Part shown: one piece after another, positions 5,542-6,871 of the stretch
How the letters are laid out: each line of letters starts with the position of its first letter
Numbering within the stretch: the first letter of the stretch is position 1
NCBI GenBank assembly: GCA_013814015.1
Contig: JACCQS010000004.1
Span: 1 to 6,871 of the forward strand
DNA length: 6,871 bases
From: Geodermatophilaceae bacterium
Lineage (GTDB): Bacteria > Actinomycetota > Actinomycetes > Mycobacteriales > Geodermatophilaceae
Reading direction: 5' to 3'
Notes under the pieces: generated by a model
Databases searched by the model: none
The model's input: the letters and a program-made list of their open reading frames with translations, nothing else
Told to the model about the DNA's origin: nothing
Made by a program: the position numbers and the translations under genes

Positions 5542-6416
5542 CGGAGGACGGCAGCCGTGACAGCGACGAGGTTGTCACCGACGATGACGTGATCGAGTCC
5601 GAAAGTCCCTCGGCCCGGACGACCGAACTGCGCCGCCGGTTCGACCTGCTGGTCCCGGCCACGGTTGGTCGCAAGACGTTGAGCGGGATCGGCGCCGCAG
5701 CTCTGGTCCTCGGGCTGGCGGCCGGTTTCCTGGTCGGGAACAACGTCGGGACTGAGCCCACCGCACTGACCGAACCGACCGAATCGGGGCAGGCTCAGGA
5801 AGGTCCTCCGCCGGACGGCGGGTACATCCCGATCATCCCGGACCGCGCCGTCGAGGAAGCGGTCGTCGTGGTGGCCTTCGGCGCCGGGTTCCTGAACCCG
5901 CTGGACCTCGAAGACATCGGCGAGGCAGTGCTGTCGTCAAGCTACGGATTGGTCGAACCATCCGGGCTGGACGGACTGTGTGGCGTGGTCAGCGGGCCGG
6001 AGTCCGCCCCCTTCCCACAGGGTCCCAGCGGGGAGTACACGGTCTTTGGTTCGGTGTCCTTCGTGCTGGCCGGTGCCTCGTTGACCGAACGGATCGGTCC
6101 CGACCTGGACGTATTGGCGCCATCCACATTGCGCGGCACCGTCGAGCTGGCCCAGAGTTGCTCGGCCACCGGCGGTGTCACGGTGCGCACCGATGGGATC
6201 CAGACCGGCATCGGCGACGAGTACGCCGTATTCAGCGTGGATCGAGTTGACCCAGCTACCGGCGTCGCCCGGACGAGCATTGTGGTTCTCATCCGGGTCG
6301 GCGGTCGGCTGATCGAGCTGACGCTCAGCTCGGCAGGAAGCGCCGAGGTACCCGACGGCCTGGCCCGCGCTCTGGCTATCGCCGAAGCTGCTGTGGCGAG
6401 AATAGTGGTCGGATGA
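5538..6416 (+). CDS. Single-pass membrane protein with extracytoplasmic sensor-like domain (paralog C)
   Basis: A 292-residue membrane protein of unknown function, and the closest full-length relative of A in the window. The acidic cytoplasmic N-terminus has T-D-D-D-V-I-E-S (14-21), then E-L-R-R-R-F-D-L-L (30-38), which resembles the L-R-D-R-F-D-A-L of B. The membrane helix (about 48-67) ends G-F-L-V-G-N (63-68). The linker includes T-E-P-T-A-L-T-E-P-T-E-S (72-83), with EPT as in the repeat of A. The outer domain has L-E-D-I-G-E (124-129), Cys148, S-V-S-F-V-L-A-G (172-179), L-T-E-R-I (182-186), Cys208, G-I-G-D-E-Y (224-229), I-R-V-G (252-255) and a final alanine-rich helix. The cysteines are 60 residues apart. 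The ATG overlaps the stop of B by 4 bases (ATGA), with no good Shine-Dalgarno, so translation is probably coupled to B. A sensor role is inferred from topology and operon position. Confidence 0.85.
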   Translation: MTEDGSRDSDEVVTDDDVIESESPSARTTELRRRFDLLVPATVGRKTLSGIGAAALVLGLAAGFLVGNNVGTEPTALTEPTESGQAQEGPPPDGGYIPIIPDRAVEEAVVVVAFGAGFLNPLDLEDIGEAVLSSSYGLVEPSGLDGLCGVVSGPESAPFPQGPSGEYTVFGSVSFVLAGASLTERIGPDLDVLAPSTLRGTVELAQSCSATGGVTVRTDGIQTGIGDEYAVFSVDRVDPATGVARTSIVVLIRVGGRLIELTLSSAGSAEVPDGLARALAIAEAAVARIVVG

Positions 6417-6428
6417 GACGCTGGCCGG

Positions 6429-6871
6429 GTGGCTGACGACGCGCCTGTGCGCGGAGGCGGTGATCTGCCTGAGGATGATCTGATCGAGTCGGCAGACAAG
6501 CCCCCGACCGCTCTACAGCACCGTCTCAGGCACGCACTGCGCCGCCCTGCCGGGGCCGCTTTACTGCTCGTTCTTGGCCTCGTCGCCGGATCGATCGGGG
6601 GATATCTTGTGGGGCAGAACAATTCACAGGTGTTGAGCGGCATCCACGGTTACTCACTCGGTTTCGGGACATTCTCGGGCAGCCCCCTTGCCGACTCGCC
6701 CTTCGATCAGACGTACGGCCGCACCCCGCTTCTGATGCTGACTCCCGAGGACCTCGCCGCGTTGGGAGAGAACGTGACTCGGCAGTTCAGCGTCCTGAGT
6801 GCGCGTTCGGCGATCCCCGTCCTCTGCGGGACCAGTGTGGGTCAACCGGGCTCGACCTCGGCGGCCGGCGG
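6429..6871 (+). CDS. Single-pass membrane protein, sensor-like family (paralog D), cut by the window end
   Basis: The first 147 residues of a fourth member of the family. The cytoplasmic N-terminus has A-D-D (2-4) and P-E-D-D-L-I-E-S (14-21), then a basic helix (28-39). The membrane helix is about 40-61 and ends G-Y-L-V-G-Q-N (58-64). The outer domain begins with L-L-M-L-T-P-E-D-L-A-A-L-G-E (101-114) and Cys133 in V-L-C-G, matching the first conserved cysteine of A, B and C. The second cysteine and the rest lie beyond the window. The GTG at 6429 is the only plausible start, because an in-frame stop lies at 6414-6416 and no other start codon comes between. It begins 12 bases after the stop of C with only a weak ribosome binding site, so it belongs to the same operon. 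A rare TTA leucine codon is at 6561. The function is unknown. Confidence 0.85.
   Translation, partial: MADDAPVRGGGDLPEDDLIESADKPPTALQHRLRHALRRPAGAALLLVLGLVAGSIGGYLVGQNNSQVLSGIHGYSLGFGTFSGSPLADSPFDQTYGRTPLLMLTPEDLAALGENVTRQFSVLSARSAIPVLCGTSVGQPGSTSAAG

Noticed and set aside
1..6871. CRISPR arrays, tRNA or rRNA genes, insertion sequences, attachment sites
   Set aside because: I saw no spaced direct repeats, RNA gene signatures, transposase or integrase sequences, or terminal inverted repeats; the only tandem repeat is the coding 9-base unit in paralog A.

Overview
The window is GC-rich DNA with actinobacterial character. Codon use favours G/C at third positions, GTG and TTG starts are common, and one gene encodes NucS (EndoMS), the mismatch endonuclease that Actinobacteria use in place of MutS/MutL. 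Several starts have no Shine-Dalgarno and look leaderless. I would place it in the class Actinomycetes but cannot name the genus.

Layout, left to right: the 5' part of an aldehyde dehydrogenase gene (1-407, minus, cut by the window edge); nucS (484-1155, minus); divergent from nucS, a single-pass membrane protein with an extracytoplasmic domain, here called paralog A (1245-2072, plus); an aldo/keto reductase of the YghZ type (2107-3126, plus); convergent with it, a crotonase-fold protein like ECHDC3 (3146-3919, minus); and divergent from that, an operon of an ECF sigma factor (4071-4655) with three membrane proteins B, C and D (4648-5541, 5538-6416, 6429 to beyond the window end). Sigma/B and B/C overlap by 8 and 4 bases, and C/D are 12 bases apart, so the four genes are probably co-transcribed and translationally coupled. 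There is no gene-free stretch over 300 bases.

The most interesting part is the sigma operon. Proteins A, B, C and D share one plan: a short cytoplasmic N-terminus, one transmembrane helix, a linker, and an extracytoplasmic domain with an L-x-x-x-D-[IL]-x-x-[ILV]-G-E motif near its start and two cysteines 54-60 residues apart (the second lies beyond the window in D). A, C and D also share a cytoplasmic [DE]-D-[LV]-I-[EN]-S motif and a G-[FY]-x-V-G-[QN] motif at the end of the membrane helix. None carries the zinc-binding anti-sigma motif (HxxxCxxC). The arrangement suggests an ECF sigma factor controlled by several paralogous envelope sensors, with B the best candidate for direct sigma binding. 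That is inference. The remaining genes are ordinary metabolic or repair genes with no visible link to the sigma system, apart from paralog A, which lies about 2 kb away from the operon.
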